Positions 6,414 through 8,596 of a stretch of DNA of 8,596 nt are shown piece after piece (the stretch's first letter is position 1; each line of letters starts with the position of its first letter). Both the position numbers and the translations under genes were made by a program. The DNA is taken from assembly GCA_016793525.1 (NCBI GenBank), contig JAEUJT010000096.1:1-8596 (forward strand), given 5' to 3'. The notes below the pieces were generated by a model that was not told the DNA's origin, did no database searches, and worked only from the letters and a program-made list of their open reading frames with translations. This DNA is from Archangium sp. Lineage in GTDB: Bacteria > Myxococcota > Myxococcia > Myxococcales > Myxococcaceae.

Positions 6414-7529
6414 GTGGAAGCGATTCCCCCTCCCCCGCAACGCGTGTTGATTGTCGACGACGACGAATCGGTGCGCGACGTCATCTCCGTGTTGCTCTCC
6501 GAAGAGGGCTACCTCTGCTCGGTGGCCTCGAACGCCGACGCGGCGCTCGACATCGCCAAGAGCGAAGACATTCCCCTCGTCATCTCCGACATGAAGATGC
6601 CGGGCAAAGACGGCCTCTGGCTGCTCGAGGCGTTTCGCGATCAGCACCCTGACACGTCGGTGGTGATGCTCACCGGTTACGGAGACACCGAGGCCGCGGT
6701 CGACTGCCTGCGCCGCGGCGCCGTCGACTACCTGCTCAAGCCGCCGAAGCTGACCGACCTCATTCGCTCCATCGAGCGCGCGCTGGCGAAGCGCCGGGTC
6801 GAGCTGACGCGCAAGCGCTACCAGAAGAAGCTCGAGCGCAAGGTCCGCGATCGCACCACCGAGCTGCGGAGCGCCCTCAAAGACGTCTCCACCACGTACC
6901 AGAACACCCTGCTCGCCCTGGTGAGCGCGCTCGACGCGCGTGAGCATGAGACGAGCGACCACTCGATTCGGGTGGTCGAGTACACGGTAGCCATCGCCCA
7001 GCGGTTGTCGATCAAGGGCCCCGAGCTCGACGAGATTGGCCGCGGCGCGCTGCTGCACGACATCGGCAAGATCGGCGTACCTGACGCGGTGCTGCTCAAG
7101 CCGGGCAAGCTCACGCCCGACGAGTGGGTCGAGATGCGCAAGCACCCCGACATCGGCTTCAACATGATCGCTCCGATTCCCTTCCTCTCGGTGCCGTCGA
7201 CGATCGTGCTCTCGCACCAGGAGCGGTGGGACGGTCAGGGCTACCCGCGCAACCTGAAGGGTAACGAGATCCACATCGGGGCGCGCATCTTCTCGGTAGC
7301 CGACACGCTCGACGCGATGACGAGCGATCGGCCGTACCGCAAGGGCACCACCTTCGCCGCCGCGGTCGCGGAGATCGCCCGCTGCTCGGGTACGCAGTTC
7401 GACCCCGAGGTGGTGAAGGCGTTTCTCGACATCGGTGAAGCCGGCCTGATTCAGATCCGCGAAGACATGGCCGCCAAGCGCCGCGCCCGCGAGATGGCCG
7501 CGCCGAAGCCGCTCGCCTCGACTCCGTGA
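6414..7529 (+). CDS. Response regulator with HD-GYP cyclic-di-GMP phosphodiesterase domain
   Basis: Two-component output protein, RpfG-like in layout, predicted to hydrolyse the second messenger c-di-GMP when phosphorylated. Receiver domain at ~10-112: acidic Asp15-Asp17, phosphoacceptor Asp59 in SDMKMPG, switch Thr87 and Lys109 (KPP). A charged, probably coiled-coil linker runs from ~113 to 160. HD-GYP domain at ~162-350: Glu179 and His183, HDIGK with His215/Asp216/Lys219, His244, then HQERWDGQGYP at 268-278, and Asp297 in VADTLDAMTSDRPYR. Compared with the best-studied HD-GYP enzymes, the second His of the HHE motif is Gln269; the other metal ligands are kept. The start is GTG 6414, with GGGGG at 6407-6411 as a weak ribosome binding site; length 371 residues. 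No partner histidine kinase is in the window. The gene ends in GTGA, inside which moaA starts. Family assignment is firm; activity and signal are inferred. Confidence 0.94.
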   Translation: MEAIPPPPQRVLIVDDDESVRDVISVLLSEEGYLCSVASNADAALDIAKSEDIPLVISDMKMPGKDGLWLLEAFRDQHPDTSVVMLTGYGDTEAAVDCLRRGAVDYLLKPPKLTDLIRSIERALAKRRVELTRKRYQKKLERKVRDRTTELRSALKDVSTTYQNTLLALVSALDAREHETSDHSIRVVEYTVAIAQRLSIKGPELDEIGRGALLHDIGKIGVPDAVLLKPGKLTPDEWVEMRKHPDIGFNMIAPIPFLSVPSTIVLSHQERWDGQGYPRNLKGNEIHIGARIFSVADTLDAMTSDRPYRKGTTFAAAVAEIARCSGTQFDPEVVKAFLDIGEAGLIQIREDMAAKRRAREMAAPKPLASTP

Positions 7530-8545
7530 TCGTCGCTGATCGCCGCGGGCGGCCGCTCCGCGCCCTGCGGGTGTCGGTGACCGACCGTTGCAACCTCCGC
7601 TGCCGGTACTGCATGCCGGAGGAGGACTACGCGTGGCTCGGTTCTGACGCGCTGCTGTCGTTCGAGGAGATCGCCCGGCTCGTCGATCGCTTCGTGGCCA
7701 CTGGCGTCGACGCGGTGCGCATCACCGGTGGAGAGCCCCTCGTTCGGCGCGAGCTCCCCACGTTGATTCAAAAGCTCTCGTGGCTCCGCGACCTCTCGCT
7801 CACCACCAACGGCGTGCTGCTCGCAGCCCAGGCGGAGTCGCTGCGGCGCGCGGGCCTCCACCGAATCACGGTGAGCCTCGACACGCTATCGCCGAAGCGG
7901 TTCCACGCGCTGACCCGACGAGACACGCACGCGCAGGTGCTGGAGGGCATCGCCGCCGCTCGGCACGCCGCGTTCCCCGGAGGCCTCAAGCTCGACACCG
8001 TGCTGATGCGCGGATTGAACGATGACGAGATCCCCGCGCTGCTCGACTACGCCGCGACCGTCGGCGCCGAGCTGCGCTTCATTGAGTACATGGACGTCGG
8101 CGGAGCCACCCAGTGGTCGATGGCGCAGGTGGTGACTCGGCGTCAGGTGCTCGACGCGGTGCGCAAGGCCTTCGGTTCCGTGGAGCCGGTGGCCTCAACC
8201 ACCCACGCGCCGGCCGAGCGGTTTCAGCTGACCGATGGGCGAACGTTCGGCGTCATCTCGTCGACCACGCGGCCATTCTGCGGCACGTGCGATCGATCGC
8301 GACTCACCGCCGACGGCACCTGGTTTACCTGCCTCTACGCGACAGCTGGCGTCGATCTGAAAGCCCTGATCCGCTCGAATATTCCGCATGAGGCGATCGA
8401 GACACTCCTCCGATCGACCTGGGAGCGGCGGCTCGATCGCGGCGCGGAGGACCGCCTGGCGCTCCACGACGCGCGGGGGCCGCTCTTCACCGCAGCCGAG
8501 CTCCGCGACCACCCGCACCACGAGATGCACACCCGCGGCGGCTAG
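7526..8545 (+). CDS. moaA: GTP 3',8-cyclase (molybdenum cofactor biosynthesis, radical SAM)
   Basis: Catalyses the first step of molybdenum cofactor synthesis, turning GTP into 3',8-cyclo-7,8-dihydro-GTP, which MoaC converts to cyclic pyranopterin phosphate. The 339 residues carry the N-terminal radical-SAM cluster cysteines C22, C26 and C29 in TDRCNLRCRYCMP, the SAM-binding ITGGEP at 66-71, and the C-terminal second-cluster cysteines C252, C255 and C269 (C-x2-C-x13-C). Arg257 and Arg259 match the GTP-contacting R-x-R. The protein ends in Gly-Gly, the tail required by MoaA. The IEYMDVGGATQWS stretch is the MDVGG subtype. The start is GTG 7526, overlapping the regulator's TGA by four bases with no good ribosome binding site, so translation is probably coupled to it. 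No moaC, moaE, moeA or mobA is in view. Confidence 0.96.
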   Translation: MIVADRRGRPLRALRVSVTDRCNLRCRYCMPEEDYAWLGSDALLSFEEIARLVDRFVATGVDAVRITGGEPLVRRELPTLIQKLSWLRDLSLTTNGVLLAAQAESLRRAGLHRITVSLDTLSPKRFHALTRRDTHAQVLEGIAAARHAAFPGGLKLDTVLMRGLNDDEIPALLDYAATVGAELRFIEYMDVGGATQWSMAQVVTRRQVLDAVRKAFGSVEPVASTTHAPAERFQLTDGRTFGVISSTTRPFCGTCDRSRLTADGTWFTCLYATAGVDLKALIRSNIPHEAIETLLRSTWERRLDRGAEDRLALHDARGPLFTAAELRDHPHHEMHTRGG

Positions 8546-8596
8546 CACCGACGACGGCTTGCCGCTGCCGGGGGTGCCCGCTAGGAGTTGAACTCG
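8546..8596. other. Unassigned tail after moaA
   Basis: The final 51 bases carry no feature I can support. There is no convincing terminator hairpin, although the stretch is very GC-rich. On the minus strand a TAG stop lies at 8581-8583 preceded by four open codons, so a gene convergent with moaA could end here, but too little is visible to tell. Confidence 0.3.

Noticed and set aside
8546..8580. Rho-independent terminator after moaA
   Set aside because: Only 4-base stems can be drawn and there is no T run on either strand.
8560..8596. Minus-strand reading containing AGTPGSGKPSS, resembling a Walker A loop of an ATPase gene
   Set aside because: The residue after Gly-Lys is Pro rather than Ser/Thr, and the frame would run antisense through the well-defined end of moaA. 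A chance match in GC-rich sequence.
8579..8596. Possible tRNA T-arm on the minus strand (GTTCAACTCC)
   Set aside because: With G53-C61 fixed, the next stem pairs are A-C, G-T and C-A, so no T-stem forms, and the window ends before any further arm.

Overview
The window is gene-dense, high-GC bacterial chromosome (roughly two-thirds G+C by eye). Genes abut or overlap by 1-14 bases and no non-coding gap reaches 100 bases. The organism is most likely a myxobacterium or relative (Myxococcota). I infer this from the GC content, the TPR lipoprotein, the HD-GYP response regulator, the MDVGG-type MoaA and a cysteine-rich tail of a kind I associate with that group. No ribosomal or other marker gene confirms it. 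I found no RNA gene, insertion sequence, prophage or CRISPR array.

Layout. (1) Bases 1-2278, plus strand: the 3' end of a gene with a TPR-type C-terminus, then a PlsC-type 1-acylglycerol-3-phosphate acyltransferase, then a TPR lipoprotein. The three are joined by 4-base ATGA overlaps. (2) Bases 2265-5200, minus strand: lpd (dihydrolipoamide dehydrogenase, E3), a small secreted cysteine-rich protein, then lipA (lipoyl synthase). lpd and the cysteine-rich gene overlap in TGATG, and lipA follows after 54 bases. The lipA end overlaps the end of the TPR lipoprotein gene tail to tail by 14 bases. (3) An 84-base divergent region at 5201-5284 separates lpd from the right-hand genes. (4) Bases 5285-8545, plus strand: a ThiO-like glycine oxidase, then (34 bases on) a response regulator with an HD-GYP cyclic-di-GMP phosphodiesterase domain, then moaA, which starts inside the regulator's stop codon (GTGA). 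The last 51 bases hold nothing I can assign.

How the genes fit together. LipA makes the lipoyl group that E2 and GcvH proteins carry, and Lpd re-oxidises it, so pairing them makes sense. The extracytoplasmic cysteine-rich protein between them is the least explained gene. The right-hand set joins a glycine oxidase, a c-di-GMP signalling protein and the first enzyme of molybdenum cofactor synthesis. The tight regulator-moaA junction suggests co-translation, but no biochemical link is known to me. I found no convincing new system. The points most worth a second look are the cysteine-rich gene in the lipoate operon, the HD-GYP/moaA coupling with its His-to-Gln metal-site change, and the acyltransferase set between two TPR genes.
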